From: Azospirillum brasilense
GTDB taxonomy: Bacteria; Pseudomonadota; Alphaproteobacteria; Azospirillales; Azospirillaceae
Assembly: GCF_001315015.1 (NCBI RefSeq)
Contig: NZ_CP012914.1
Span: 1,612,001 to 1,676,000, forward strand
DNA length: 64,000 nucleotides
Direction of reading: 5' to 3'
The notes under the pieces were generated by a model. It ran no database searches. It had not been told where the DNA came from and saw nothing but the letters and a program-made list of their open reading frames with translations. Positions 1 through 8,967 of the stretch are shown one piece after another (the first letter of the stretch is position 1; each line of letters starts with the position of its first letter). Made by a program: the position numbers and the translations under genes.

Positions 1-215
1 TCACCGTGAATTGCGTCGCGCCGGGTTTCATCACCACGGCGATGACCGACGCCCTGAATTCCGAGCAGAAGGACAAGCTGCTCACCGCCATTCCTTCCGG
101 CCGCATGGGCGAGCCGGGGGAAATCGCCGCCGGAGTCGTGTACCTGGCGAGCGATGAGGCCGCCTATGTCACCGGCCAGACGCTGCACATCAACGGCGGC
201 ATGGCCATGATCTGA
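1..215 (+). CDS. fabG: 3-oxoacyl-ACP reductase FabG, C-terminal part
   Basis: This is the 3' end of a short-chain dehydrogenase/reductase gene that begins before the window. The visible frame holds the SDR signature NCVAPGFI, which follows the catalytic Tyr-Lys region, and ends in the typical FabG tail HINGGMAM. FabG reduces 3-oxoacyl-ACP with NADPH in type II fatty-acid synthesis. The catalytic residues and the NADPH-binding Gly motif lie upstream of the window and cannot be checked. The fabG-acpP-fabF order supports FabG over another SDR. The stop codon is at 213-215. Confidence 0.93.
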   Translation, partial: TVNCVAPGFITTAMTDALNSEQKDKLLTAIPSGRMGEPGEIAAGVVYLASDEAAYVTGQTLHINGGMAMI

Positions 216-384
216 GGCGGATTCGCTGCCTGAACCACAGGTTCGGACCGGTTCCCGCGGGCGCTGGTCAAGGCTCTAAAAATGTGTTATCGGACGGGGC
301 TTTTTGTGGCAGGAAGGCACGCAGCCGCGTGTTGAGCCGGCCGAATTCGCCCGAGCGGTCTCAAGGATTGGAAGGTCTTAAAAA

Positions 385-624
385 ATGAGCGATGTCGCCG
401 AGCGCGTTAAGAAGATCGTTGTGGACCACCTCGGGGTCGAGGAGTCGAAGGTGACGGAGAACGCCTCCTTCATCGACGATCTCGGCGCCGACAGCCTCGA
501 CACGGTCGAGCTGGTTATGGCTTTCGAGGAGGAGTTCGGCTGCGAGATTCCGGACGACGCCGCCGAGAAGATTCTGACGGTGAAGGACGCCATCGACTTC
601 ATCAAGGCGAACGCCGCCGCCTGA
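385..624 (+). CDS. acpP: Acyl carrier protein
   Basis: A 79-residue acidic protein with the classic ACP fold. Ser37 in the motif GADSLDT is the site of 4'-phosphopantetheine attachment. The protein carries growing acyl chains in cytoplasmic fatty-acid synthesis. Its length and the helix II motif [10 protein letters not shown] match AcpP closely. It lies 169 bp after fabG and 87 bp before fabF. That fabG gap is AT-richer than the surroundings and probably holds an acpP promoter, as expected for such an abundant protein. A short AAGG element precedes the ATG. Confidence 0.98.
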   Translation: MSDVAERVKKIVVDHLGVEESKVTENASFIDDLGADSLDTVELVMAFEEEFGCEIPDDAAEKILTVKDAIDFIKANAAA

Positions 625-711
625 TCAGGCGTGGCGCAAGAAGGCCAGGCAGCTTTTCCAAAGTGGCCTGGCCGTCGCTGAGTTTTCCGAGGAAAGGTCA
701 AGGAATACCCC

Positions 712-1974
712 ATGAGACGTGTCGTCGTTACCGGCCTTGGTCTGGTCACGCCGCTCGGTGTCGGCCACAAGCTCAACTGGGAGCGTCTGACCGCCAGCCA
801 ATCGGGCATTCGCGCCATCACGGGTTTTGACGCCTCCGATCTGGCCTCGAAAGTTGCCGGGCAGGTTCCGCGCGGGGATGGCGACGGGTTGTTCAACCCC
901 GATGCCTTCGTTCCGCCGAAGGACCAGCGGAAGATGGACGATTTCATCATCTTCGCCATCGCCGCCGCCCACGAAGCGATCAAGGATTCCGGCTGGGTTC
1001 CCCAGACCGAGGAGGAGCGCGAACTCACCGGTGTCATGGTGGGCTCGGGCATCGGCGGCCTGCCGGGCATCGCCGATGGTGCGGTCACCCTGGCCGAAAA
1101 GGGGCCGCGCCGCATCTCCCCCTTCTTCATTCCGGCCTGCCTCATCAATCTGGCGTCCGGCCACATCTCCATCCAGCACGGCTTCAAGGGCCCGAACCAC
1201 GCGGTGGTCACGGCCTGCTCGACCGGCGCGCACGCCATCGGCGACGCTTCGCGCCTGATCATGCTGGGTGACGCGGATGTGATGGTCGCCGGCGGCACGG
1301 AAGCGGCGGTCAGCCGCCTGGGCGTCGGCGGTTTCGCCGCCATGCGCGCCCTGTCCACGAATTTCAACGACACGCCGGAGAAGGCGTCGCGTCCCTACGA
1401 CAAGGACCGCGACGGCTTCGTGATCGGCGAGGGTGCCGGTGTCGTCGTCCTCGAAGAGCTGGAGCACGCCAAGAAGCGCGGCGCCCACATCTATGCCGAG
1501 GTGGTCGGCTATGGCATGTCCGGCGATGCCTACCACATCTCCGCCCCGGCGGAGGACGGCAACGGCGGTTTCCGCGCCATGCGCAACGCGCTGAAGCGGG
1601 CCGGAATGGAGCCGTCGGACATCGACTATGTCAACGCGCACGGCACGTCGACGCCGCTGGGCGACGAGATCGAGCTGGGCGCGGTGAAGCGGCTGTTCGG
1701 CGCGGCGATGGACAACGTCGCCATGTCCTCCACCAAGTCGGCCATCGGCCACCTGCTGGGGGCTGCCGGTGCGGTCGAAGCGATCTATTCGATCAAGGCG
1801 ATCAACCACAGCTTGGTTCCGCCGACGCTGAACCTCGAAAATCCTTCGGACAGCTGCCTCGGCGTCAACCTCGTTCCGAAGGTTGCGCAGGAGCGCCGTG
1901 TGCGGGCCGCGCTGTCGAACTCCTTCGGCTTCGGCGGCACCAACGCCTCGCTGATCTTCAAGGATTTCGCCTGA
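712..1974 (+). CDS. fabF: Beta-ketoacyl-ACP synthase II
   Basis: A 420-residue thiolase-fold condensing enzyme that elongates acyl-ACP with malonyl-ACP. The Cys-His-His triad is visible: Cys169 in TACSTGAHAI, His310 in NAHGTSTPLGD and His347 in SAIGHLLGAAG. The C-terminal GFGGTNASLIF motif is also present. The length is normal for FabF. The two-histidine arrangement marks a KAS I/II enzyme rather than FabH, and the position directly after acpP favours FabF over FabB. The mltG gene follows after 26 bp, so the two are probably co-transcribed. Confidence 0.97.
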   Translation: MRRVVVTGLGLVTPLGVGHKLNWERLTASQSGIRAITGFDASDLASKVAGQVPRGDGDGLFNPDAFVPPKDQRKMDDFIIFAIAAAHEAIKDSGWVPQTEEERELTGVMVGSGIGGLPGIADGAVTLAEKGPRRISPFFIPACLINLASGHISIQHGFKGPNHAVVTACSTGAHAIGDASRLIMLGDADVMVAGGTEAAVSRLGVGGFAAMRALSTNFNDTPEKASRPYDKDRDGFVIGEGAGVVVLEELEHAKKRGAHIYAEVVGYGMSGDAYHISAPAEDGNGGFRAMRNALKRAGMEPSDIDYVNAHGTSTPLGDEIELGAVKRLFGAAMDNVAMSSTKSAIGHLLGAAGAVEAIYSIKAINHSLVPPTLNLENPSDSCLGVNLVPKVAQERRVRAALSNSFGFGGTNASLIFKDFA

Positions 1975-2000
1975 ACGGCGAAGCATCGCGGAGACCGCCG

Positions 2001-3002
2001 ATGGGTTGGGGCCTCCGAATCGCGGCGGGGGCGTTGACCGTCCTCACCGCGGGCAGCGGCTTGGCGTTCTGGGGTGCCCTCCGCGTGATGGCCCCCGGAC
2101 CCCTTGAGCATGCCGAGACGGTGGTCGTCCCGCGCGGCAGCGGGCTCGAAGCGATCGCGCTGACCTTGGAGGATGCGGGGGTCGTCGACTCTCCGATCCT
2201 CTTCCTGTTCGCCGCAAAGCTCCGGGGACCATTGAAAGCGGGCGAATACGCCTTCCCGGCGGGGATCAGCGTCGACGGTGTGCTGGAGATGCTGCGCCAG
2301 GGCAAGACCGTGGTTCGCCGCTTCACGGTGCCGGAGGGGCTGACCTCCGCCCAGGTGGTGGCCTTGCTCGACGCCGAACCGGCGCTATCCGGCGAGTTGA
2401 AAACGGTTCCGAAGAACGGAACCGTACTCCCTGAAACCTATCATTATTCTTACGGCGATTCGCGCTCGGCCCTGGTCGAGCGGATGCAGCATGCCATGAC
2501 CCAGGCGCTGAACGACGCCTGGAAGAATCGTGGTCCGGACCTGCCTTACGAGACTCCGGAGCAGGCGCTGACCATGGCGTCCATCGTGGAGAAGGAGACC
2601 GGCGTCGCCGCTGAGCGCGCCAAGGTCGCTGGGGTCTTCGTCAACCGCCTGGAGACCGGCATGAAGCTCCAGTCGGACCCGACCGTGATCTACGCGCTGA
2701 CCGATGGTAGCGGGGAGTTGGGGCGGGCCTTGACCCGGAATGACTGGAAATTCGAGTCGCCCTACAACACCTACGTCGCGGCTGGGCTTCCGCCGGGCCC
2801 GATCGCCAATCCGGGGCGGGCGTCCATCCAGGCGGCTTTGCACCCGGAAAAGCACGACTTCCTGTATTTCGTCGCCGATGGCACCGGCGGGCATGTCTTT
2901 GCGAAGACTTTGCCGGATCACAACCGGAACGTCGCCAAATGGCGCGAAGTGCAGCGCCGGCAGTCGGGTGGTGCGGGCAACGGGGACACGCCGCAGGATT
3001 AG
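2001..3002 (+). CDS. mltG: Endolytic murein transglycosylase MltG
   Basis: A 333-residue YceG/MltG-family protein. One N-terminal membrane helix (about residues 5-25) anchors it in the inner membrane, and a LysM-like segment precedes the catalytic domain. The active-site glutamate lies in the motif ASIVEKET, at about Glu197. The conserved stretches SDPTVIYAL and SPYNTYVAAGLPPGPIANPG are also present. MltG cleaves nascent glycan strands and acts as a chain-length terminator during cell-wall synthesis. The fabF-mltG neighbourhood is common in alphaproteobacteria. A GGAG element lies 6-9 nt before the chosen ATG. Confidence 0.95.
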   Translation: MGWGLRIAAGALTVLTAGSGLAFWGALRVMAPGPLEHAETVVVPRGSGLEAIALTLEDAGVVDSPILFLFAAKLRGPLKAGEYAFPAGISVDGVLEMLRQGKTVVRRFTVPEGLTSAQVVALLDAEPALSGELKTVPKNGTVLPETYHYSYGDSRSALVERMQHAMTQALNDAWKNRGPDLPYETPEQALTMASIVEKETGVAAERAKVAGVFVNRLETGMKLQSDPTVIYALTDGSGELGRALTRNDWKFESPYNTYVAAGLPPGPIANPGRASIQAALHPEKHDFLYFVADGTGGHVFAKTLPDHNRNVAKWREVQRRQSGGAGNGDTPQD

Positions 3003-3051
3003 CGGTCCCCTGTTCCCGAACGGAAGGCCGACCCGAACGCAACGCACTCGG

Positions 3052-3279
3052 TCAGGCGGCGTTCGACGCCACCATTTCGAGGGCGACGACACCGCCCAGG
3101 GCGCCGTAGCTCTTGCGGGCGGCCCGCATCTTCTCCAGCGATTCCATGAGGCTTTCCTCGGCGAAACCAGGGGCGAGTTGCGCCAACTCCTGTTCCGTCA
3201 AGGCGATGAAGGCGTCTAAAAGGCGCGCGTGGATGCGGCACGCCTGGCGGACTTCATCGGCGACCATCGGTGCTGGCAT
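3052..3279 (-). CDS. Small hypothetical protein
   Basis: A 75-residue, mostly helical, acidic protein with no signal peptide, membrane segment or cysteine cluster. I do not recognise a family. The coding case rests on a GGGAG ribosome site 5-9 nt before the ATG, an uninterrupted frame with local codon use, and a clean fit between the convergent mltG and the AT-rich gap to the next gene. The helices carry many Glu, Leu and Ala residues, which suggests a small soluble helical bundle. Function is unknown. Confidence 0.6.
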   Translation of the reverse strand: MPAPMVADEVRQACRIHARLLDAFIALTEQELAQLAPGFAEESLMESLEKMRAARKSYGALGGVVALEMVASNAA

Positions 3280-3500
3280 GGTAGGCTCCCAATCACGGAA
3301 TAAAGAGAAACACGGTCCGTCCGTGCGAGAGAATTCTGTCGGCTTGTGGTTAATAGAGCATTAAATGCAATTCATCTTCCGGATAGGAAGAAGAGTTACC
3401 ACTTCAGACGAAAATGACGAAATTTGGACGATTTCGATTTTGGTATGTGACAGAGATAAGCTGGCTTTTGTGACTTTCGAATATTCGGTTTTGATCGATC

Positions 3501-3537
3501 CGGCGGCCCGTCGTCCGAGATGGGCGAGGGGCCGCCG
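3501..3537 (-). terminator. Stem-loop after the lytic transglycosylase gene
   Basis: A perfect 9-bp GC stem (3501-3509 with 3529-3537) and a 19-nt loop lie just past the stop of the transglycosylase gene. No T-run follows on the minus strand, so it may stabilise the 3' end rather than act as an intrinsic terminator. The AT-rich stretch 3280-3500 beside it holds no gene I can support. Confidence 0.4.
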
Positions 3538-3542
3538 GGAAT

Positions 3543-5507
3543 TCATCGACGGATTTCCTTATCCAGGTTCAGCTCCGCCTTGGCGCCCTGGATGCGGGCG
3601 CGGTAGACCAGCATAGCCTCCATGACCCGCTGGACGTAGTTGCGGGTCTCGTAGATCGGGATCAGCTCCAGCCAGTCCACGGCGTCGACGGCTTCGCCGC
3701 GCGGGTCGCCGTAGGTGTCGATCCATTGACGCACGCGGGTCGGACCGGCGTTGTAGGCGGCGATGGCCATGATGTAGGAGCCGTTGAAGCGGTCGATCAT
3801 GTCCGCCAGATAGGTCGAGCCGAGCCGCACGTTGTAGTCCGGGTCGCTGATCAGCTTGGCGTTGTCATGCTTGACGCCCAGCTTGCCGGCGACCAGCTGC
3901 GCCGTTCCGGGCATGAGCTGCATCAGGCCACGCGCTCCGGCCGACGACACCACGCGGGTGTTGAAGGTGCTTTCCTGCCGGATAATGGCGTGCACCAGGG
4001 CGATCTCCGGAGCGGACGGGCGGCTCTCGATCATCGGGTAGCCGGCTTCCACCAGGAACACGTCGTTCTGGGCGGCGTCCTTCGCGGCGGCGACGGCGAG
4101 GTCGCGGCGCCCGACCTCACGGGCCAGCTTGGCGGCCAGCACGTAATCCGCCGGCTCCTTGGCGTCAAGGCTGATGCGGCGCAGGAAGGCGGTCACCCGC
4201 TCGTCGGTGTTGCCCTCGATCTCGGCCAGCAGCTTGGTCACTCGCACCACCTCCCGCCGCTCGAAGGCGGTGGCGTCGGCGTTGGAGACGCGCGGTTCTG
4301 CGGGCAGGGCAATGCGCCCGTTCCCGGCGTGGCGGGCGGCAAGCTGGCCGTAGAAGGTCGTGCCAAACTGGGCGGCCTTGGCGTACCAGTCCTTGGCCTG
4401 CGCCGTCTGGCCCAGCGCCTCGGCCGCGCGTCCGCACCAGTAGGCGCCGCGCGCCTTGCTGATCGGCGCGCCGACGGAGCGGTAGAGCTTGTGGAAGTGG
4501 TTGAAAGCGCTCGACGGATCATCAAGGAAGCGCAGCGCCAGGAAGCCGGCGAGGAATTCCGCCTCCGCGGCACCGTTGCCCTCGGTCTGCCCGTGCGCCG
4601 TCACCAGACGGTAGGCGAGGTTGTGGTCGCCGTTCACCATGGCGCGGCGGGCCAGGATGTGGCGCTCGGTCCACCAGGCCTGCGGGCGGCCCATGTCCTT
4701 GGGCGCCTGGACGATGATCTCCAGCGCCCCCGCGTCGTCGCCCTTGCGGCGGCGGTAGCGGGCGCGGTCGAACAGCAGGCCCGGATCGTTGCGCAGGGAG
4801 GCGGGAACGCGCGCCAAGGCGGCGTCGGCGTTCCTGGCGTCACTGTCCAGCGCAATCCGCGCCTCGATCAGCAGATCGTAGGCTTCGTCGAAGAAGGGCA
4901 GCATGCGCCGCACCGCGGCTTCCTGACGCTCCCACAGCAGGCGGTCGATGCGCGCCTTATGCTCCTGCGGACGCAGATGGGAGCGGTAGCGGGCGAGGAA
5001 CTGCTCCTCGTCCGCGGAGGTGAAGTTCGCCTCCACCCAGCGGTCGCGCACCATCCGGACCGCCCGCTCGGCGTTGCCGGTCGCCAGCAGCGTGTCGGCG
5101 TGGCGCATGAAGCCTTCGTTGGACAGGGGCGGGTACTGCTTGAACCAAGCCAGCACCCGGTCCTCGTCCAGGTCGATGGGCATCGCCTTTTCCGCCTGAC
5201 GGCGAAGCTGCGCTTGGTTGGGCCAGTCGCCGTTCTCGCGGATGAAGGCGGCAATCTCGTCGAAGCTGCCGCCGCCGGGAGTCGCCAGGGCCATCCAGCG
5301 GATCACCTTGGCCGGCAGCTTGTTTGAGGCCTGGGCGGCGATGCGCAGCGCCTCGTCGTGCCGGTCGTTGTCGGCGGCCTTGAAGGCCTGCCGGTAGACG
5401 GCGAGGTCCTGCGCCGTCAGGCTGGCCGCCCCGGCGGGCTGGGCCAGCACGATCAGCCCCAGCAGGGCGGCGGCAATGGCGGAACGGGTGGCATGTCGGA
5501 TGATCAT
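3543..5507 (-). CDS. Soluble lytic murein transglycosylase (Slt family)
   Basis: About 654 residues starting at MIIRHATR, with a cleavable signal peptide ending near QPAGAA. A long superhelical alpha-repeat region resembling Slt70 follows. The C-terminal lysozyme-like domain holds the catalytic glutamate, Glu512 in IIRQES, with the SLT motifs GARGLMQLMPGTA and AAYNAGP. It cleaves peptidoglycan in the periplasm to 1,6-anhydromuropeptides. The same frame stays open much further upstream across dapA and smpB, but the signal peptide fixes the start here. It is divergent from dapA, with a 78-bp shared gap. Confidence 0.92.
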   Translation of the reverse strand: MIIRHATRSAIAAALLGLIVLAQPAGAASLTAQDLAVYRQAFKAADNDRHDEALRIAAQASNKLPAKVIRWMALATPGGGSFDEIAAFIRENGDWPNQAQLRRQAEKAMPIDLDEDRVLAWFKQYPPLSNEGFMRHADTLLATGNAERAVRMVRDRWVEANFTSADEEQFLARYRSHLRPQEHKARIDRLLWERQEAAVRRMLPFFDEAYDLLIEARIALDSDARNADAALARVPASLRNDPGLLFDRARYRRRKGDDAGALEIIVQAPKDMGRPQAWWTERHILARRAMVNGDHNLAYRLVTAHGQTEGNGAAEAEFLAGFLALRFLDDPSSAFNHFHKLYRSVGAPISKARGAYWCGRAAEALGQTAQAKDWYAKAAQFGTTFYGQLAARHAGNGRIALPAEPRVSNADATAFERREVVRVTKLLAEIEGNTDERVTAFLRRISLDAKEPADYVLAAKLAREVGRRDLAVAAAKDAAQNDVFLVEAGYPMIESRPSAPEIALVHAIIRQESTFNTRVVSSAGARGLMQLMPGTAQLVAGKLGVKHDNAKLISDPDYNVRLGSTYLADMIDRFNGSYIMAIAAYNAGPTRVRQWIDTYGDPRGEAVDAVDWLELIPIYETRNYVQRVMEAMLVYRARIQGAKAELNLDKEIRR

Positions 5508-5585
5508 CCGGGCGCTCTTGCTCGGGGGAACGGGTGCGGCTAAGGTGCGCGACACTTTTCTTGTAGTCCGTCGGAGGTGGCAGGC

Positions 5586-6461
5586 ATGTTGTACGGTTCC
5601 ATCGTCGCTCTTTTGACCCCGTTTAAAAACGGGAAAGTGGACGAGGCCGCCTTCCAGTCCTTCGTCGAGTGGCAGGTTGCGCAGGGCACCCACGGTCTCG
5701 TGCCTTGCGGCACCACGGGCGAGTCGCCCACCCTCTCCCACGAGGAGCACAACCGGGTCGTCGAGCTGTGCATCGAGGCCGCGGGCGGGAAGGTTCCGGT
5801 CGTCGCCGGCACCGGGTCGAACTCCACCGAGGAGGCGATCTCGCTGACCCAGCACGCCAAGAAGGCCGGCGCCACCGCGGCGCTGGTCGTCACGCCCTAT
5901 TACAACAAGCCGACGCAAGAAGGTCTGTACCAGCATTTCAAAGCGATCCATGACGCGGCGGATTTGCCGATCGTTATCTACAACATTCCCGGCCGCAGTG
6001 TCGTGGATATGTCGGTGGCAACGATGGCCCGCCTCGCCAAGCTGCCGAACATCATCGGCGTGAAGGACGCCACGGCCGATCTGGCCCGCCCGGTCCGCCT
6101 GCTGCAGGAGGTCGGTCCCGACTTCATCCAGCTCTCGGGCGAGGACGCGACGGCGCTGGCCTTCAACGCGCAGGGCGGTGTCGGCTGCATCTCGGTGACG
6201 GGGAACATCGCGCCGGCCCAGTGCGCCGCGATGCAGGACGCTTGGCGGAAGGGCGATCTCGCCACCGCCTACAAGTACCGCGACCTGCTGACCCCGCTGC
6301 ACGATTCCATGTTCGTGGAGACGAGTCCGGCCCCGGTGAAATACGCCGCCAGCCTGCTCGGCAAGTCCTCGGACGAGGTCCGCCTGCCGATGGTCGCCGC
6401 GTCGGAGAGCACGCGGACCACGGTCCGCGACGCGATGAAGAAGGCCGGGCTGCTGTCCTAA
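5586..6461 (+). CDS. dapA: 4-hydroxy-tetrahydrodipicolinate synthase
   Basis: A 291-residue class I aldolase-fold enzyme that condenses pyruvate with aspartate semialdehyde, the first committed step to lysine and diaminopimelate. The Schiff-base lysine is Lys160 in IGVKDAT, the catalytic tyrosine is Tyr132 in VIYNIPGRS, and the CGTTGE motif is present. I chose the ATG at 5586 because GGAGG lies 8 nt upstream and the family begins with a [10 protein letters not shown]-like strand. A GTG at 5577 overlaps that ribosome site. Divergent from the lytic transglycosylase, which also serves peptidoglycan. Confidence 0.96.
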   Translation: MLYGSIVALLTPFKNGKVDEAAFQSFVEWQVAQGTHGLVPCGTTGESPTLSHEEHNRVVELCIEAAGGKVPVVAGTGSNSTEEAISLTQHAKKAGATAALVVTPYYNKPTQEGLYQHFKAIHDAADLPIVIYNIPGRSVVDMSVATMARLAKLPNIIGVKDATADLARPVRLLQEVGPDFIQLSGEDATALAFNAQGGVGCISVTGNIAPAQCAAMQDAWRKGDLATAYKYRDLLTPLHDSMFVETSPAPVKYAASLLGKSSDEVRLPMVAASESTRTTVRDAMKKAGLLS

Positions 6462-6497
6462 GGGACGGCAGCACCCCGCCCCAGGGAAGGAGGATAC

Positions 6498-6974
6498 GTG
6501 GCCGCCCGCGAGCCCGAACCAAGGCGCATGGCGGCACAGAACCGCCGCGCACGCTTCGACTATTTCATCGAAGACACCCTGGAGGCCGGTCTGATCCTGA
6601 CCGGCACCGAGGTGAAGTCGTTGCGCGGTGGCCGTGCCAGCATCAACGAGGCGTACGCCGGCCTCAAGAACGGGGAACTGTACCTGTTCAACGCCTACAT
6701 CCCGGAATACGGGCAGGCGGGACGCTGGCTTCAGCACGAGACCAAGCGCCCGCGCAAGATGTTGGTGCACCGCCGCGAGCTGAGCAAGCTCATGGGCGCC
6801 ATCAAGCAAAAGGGGATCACGCTGATCCCGATGACCGTCTACTTCAACGACCGCGGCATCGCCAAGGTCGAGGTCGGCCTCGCCACTGGCAAGAAGAAGC
6901 ATGACAAGCGCGAGTCCGAGAAGGAACGGTCGTGGCAGCGCGACAAGGCGCGCTTGATGCGCGACAAGGGTTGA
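6498..6974 (+). CDS. smpB: SsrA-binding protein SmpB
   Basis: A 158-residue RNA-binding protein that delivers tmRNA to stalled ribosomes for trans-translation. The conserved core is clear: [17 protein letters not shown], the GTEVKSLR motif, and the basic disordered tail (GKKKHDKRE to [11 protein letters not shown]) that enters the mRNA channel. The length is normal. The start is a GTG after GGAGG. The ATG at 6528 is an alternative that would remove ten residues. It lies 36 bp after dapA and 28 bp before the methyltransferase, so the three may form one transcript. Confidence 0.96.
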   Translation: MAAREPEPRRMAAQNRRARFDYFIEDTLEAGLILTGTEVKSLRGGRASINEAYAGLKNGELYLFNAYIPEYGQAGRWLQHETKRPRKMLVHRRELSKLMGAIKQKGITLIPMTVYFNDRGIAKVEVGLATGKKKHDKRESEKERSWQRDKARLMRDKG

Positions 6975-7002
6975 GGAACCAGAGGATAAAGGGAAAGAGC
7001 CT

Positions 7003-8031
7003 GTGAGCCGACTGTCCAACCGCGCGACCGACCGCGATTCCGCCGTGGCCGGCGTCGCCGCGGAGGCCCTGGCCGACCGCCGCCCGCAGGGCCGCATCCT
7101 GGTGGCCGGCGACACCGACGGCGCCATGGAAGAGGCCCTGACCGAGGGCAGGGCGGAGGTCGTCTCCTGGCACCGTCTGGGGGTGGACGGCAAGCCGGCC
7201 ACGCCCTGGCCGGCGGACGGCGCCTTCGACGGCGCGGTCCTGCGCCTGCCGCGCGGCTGGGCCGCCTTCGAAATGGCTCTGCACGCCCTGGCCGCCCGCC
7301 TGCCGGCGGGGGCGCCGCTGTGGATCGCCGGCAGCAACGACGAGGGCATCACCTCCGCGCCGAAGCGCTTCGACGGACTGGCGGAAGGCGTGGAGACGCT
7401 GACCATCAAGCGCCGCGCCCGCCTGCTGGAAACCCGCCGAACCAGCGATGCGGCCAAGGGCAATCTGGAGGATTGGCGGGAGACCGTCGCCCTGCCGCTG
7501 CCAGGGCGCGACGGGGCGCTGGATCTCGTGTCCTACCCCGGCCTGTTCGCCCATGGCCGTCTCGACACCGGCACGGAATGCCTGCTCCAGGTCCTGCCGG
7601 AGATCGCGGCCGGCACGGCCGTCCTGGACTTCGGCTGCGGCGCCGGGGTGATTGCGCGAGCGGTGCGCGAGCGCACGCCGGACGCCCGGTTGACCCTGCT
7701 GGACATCGACGCGGTGGCGCTGCACGCCGCCCGCCAGAACGTGCCGGACGCGGAATGCGTGCTGAGCGACGGCCTGACCGGGCTCGGCACGCGCGAACGC
7801 TTTGGACTGATCGTCTCTAACCCGCCGCTCCACCGCGGCAAGGACGAGGATTTCGGGATGCTGGAGGCGCTGGTCACCGGCACCAAGCAGTATCTGAAGC
7901 TGCGCGGCTCGCTGGTCGCGGTGACCCAGCGGACGGCGGGGGTGGGCAAGCTGTTCAAGACGGCCTTCGGCCATGCCGATCTGCTGCTGGAAACGCCGCA
8001 GTTCCAGGTGTGGAAGGGCACGCCGAAGTAA
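7003..8031 (+). CDS. RsmC-like class I SAM methyltransferase
   Basis: A 342-residue protein with two tandem Rossmann-like halves, as in RsmC and RlmG. The C-terminal half carries the SAM-binding motif VLDFGCGAGVIA and the NPPLH catalytic motif typical of N2-guanine rRNA methyltransferases. The N-terminal half lacks a clear SAM motif, as in RsmC. By family it probably makes m2G on 16S rRNA (position 1207 in E. coli) in the cytoplasm. The exact target is inferred. It starts at GTG and converges on the AraC gene with no gap between stops. Confidence 0.85.
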   Translation: MSRLSNRATDRDSAVAGVAAEALADRRPQGRILVAGDTDGAMEEALTEGRAEVVSWHRLGVDGKPATPWPADGAFDGAVLRLPRGWAAFEMALHALAARLPAGAPLWIAGSNDEGITSAPKRFDGLAEGVETLTIKRRARLLETRRTSDAAKGNLEDWRETVALPLPGRDGALDLVSYPGLFAHGRLDTGTECLLQVLPEIAAGTAVLDFGCGAGVIARAVRERTPDARLTLLDIDAVALHAARQNVPDAECVLSDGLTGLGTRERFGLIVSNPPLHRGKDEDFGMLEALVTGTKQYLKLRGSLVAVTQRTAGVGKLFKTAFGHADLLLETPQFQVWKGTPK

Positions 8032-8967
8032 TCAGCGACGATCGCCACGCAGGTCCGACGGGTTCGCGCCCGTAACGGCCCGAACCCGTCGGGCGAAGTG
8101 GGAGCGGGAGGTGTAGCCAACGGCCTCCGCCGCTTCCTGCACGGACAGCCGGTTCCTTTCCAGCAACCGACGGGCGTGAGCGACACGCTCCTCCGTCAGG
8201 ATGCGCCGTACGGAGGCGTCTTCATCGGCAAGGCGTCGGCGCAAGGTCCCCGTGCTGAGGCCCATCTCGACAGCGACGCTCCTGGCTGTCCAAGGCTGGT
8301 CGGGATAGGCGCGGACCAATTGGCGGACCGCGTCGGCCGTGCCACCGGGCATTCCGTGTCCGAGCCACCACACACAGGCGTCCAGAAGGGCCAGCAGGAC
8401 TTCCATGCAGCGGTGCTCGACGAGGCGTGGGCTGAGTGCGGCACCCGCGGCCAAGCCGGCGGCGGCGTGCTCCACCGCGCTGGCCAGAGCGGGCGTGAGG
8501 GGCACACGGAAGTCGCGCGGATGCTGCCGGGTGCCGACCCGTGCGGTGGGATGGGCGTCGAGAAGCCGCCGGACCATGTCCCCCGGGAATTCCAGGATCA
8601 AGGCGCGGTAATGCCCGGTCGCCACGCTCGGGGCGTTCACCACCGTGCCGATCCAACCGGGCGGCAGAAGCATCGCCGAACCCTTCGGAAACTGGTGGGT
8701 GCCGCGGGTGTCGGTGACCTCCTTGGCACCGTCGATCACCACGATCAAGGCCGTGCGTTCTATGCGGACATCCGTGATGCGTTCGTGGTCGCGGGCCACG
8801 AACGCCCACAGTTCGGGACGGTGCGGGCGATCGCCGGAGCCCGGTCGGAGATCGCGGGCGGCGTAGCGGGACAATGCAGGAAGGAGGTCCGGTCTCATGG
8901 CGGCGTCCAGTCTAGGAGGCGCCGGGACGCGCGGGCAAGGTCCGCAGCGCCCCATCTGCACGCTCAT
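8032..8967 (-). CDS. AraC-family transcriptional regulator
   Basis: A regulator of up to 311 residues with a cupin-like N-terminal sensor region and a C-terminal double helix-turn-helix. The end shows the AraC signature (SVQEAAEAVGYTSRSHFARRVRAVTGANPSDLR). The start is uncertain. The ATG at 8967 forms an ATGA overlap with the stop of the upstream PEBP-like gene, which suggests translational coupling, but the protein resembles the family only from the ATG at 8898 (MRPDLLPAL). The ligand and targets cannot be read from sequence. Confidence 0.85.
   Translation of the reverse strand: MSVQMGRCGPCPRVPAPPRLDAAMRPDLLPALSRYAARDLRPGSGDRPHRPELWAFVARDHERITDVRIERTALIVVIDGAKEVTDTRGTHQFPKGSAMLLPPGWIGTVVNAPSVATGHYRALILEFPGDMVRRLLDAHPTARVGTRQHPRDFRVPLTPALASAVEHAAAGLAAGAALSPRLVEHRCMEVLLALLDACVWWLGHGMPGGTADAVRQLVRAYPDQPWTARSVAVEMGLSTGTLRRRLADEDASVRRILTEERVAHARRLLERNRLSVQEAAEAVGYTSRSHFARRVRAVTGANPSDLRGDRR

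Noticed and set aside
625-711. Terminator between acpP and fabF
   Set aside because: A GGCCAGG/CCTGGCC stem is visible but has a long loop and no T-run, and the genes look co-transcribed.
3365-3616. An 83-codon plus-strand open frame in the AT-rich gap
   Set aside because: It has no ribosome site, its codon use differs from the genome, and it overlaps the end of the transglycosylase gene in antisense.
5508-7463. Long open minus-strand frame continuing upstream of the lytic transglycosylase
   Set aside because: It runs antisense to dapA and smpB and is a codon-bias shadow. The signal peptide fixes the real start at 5507.
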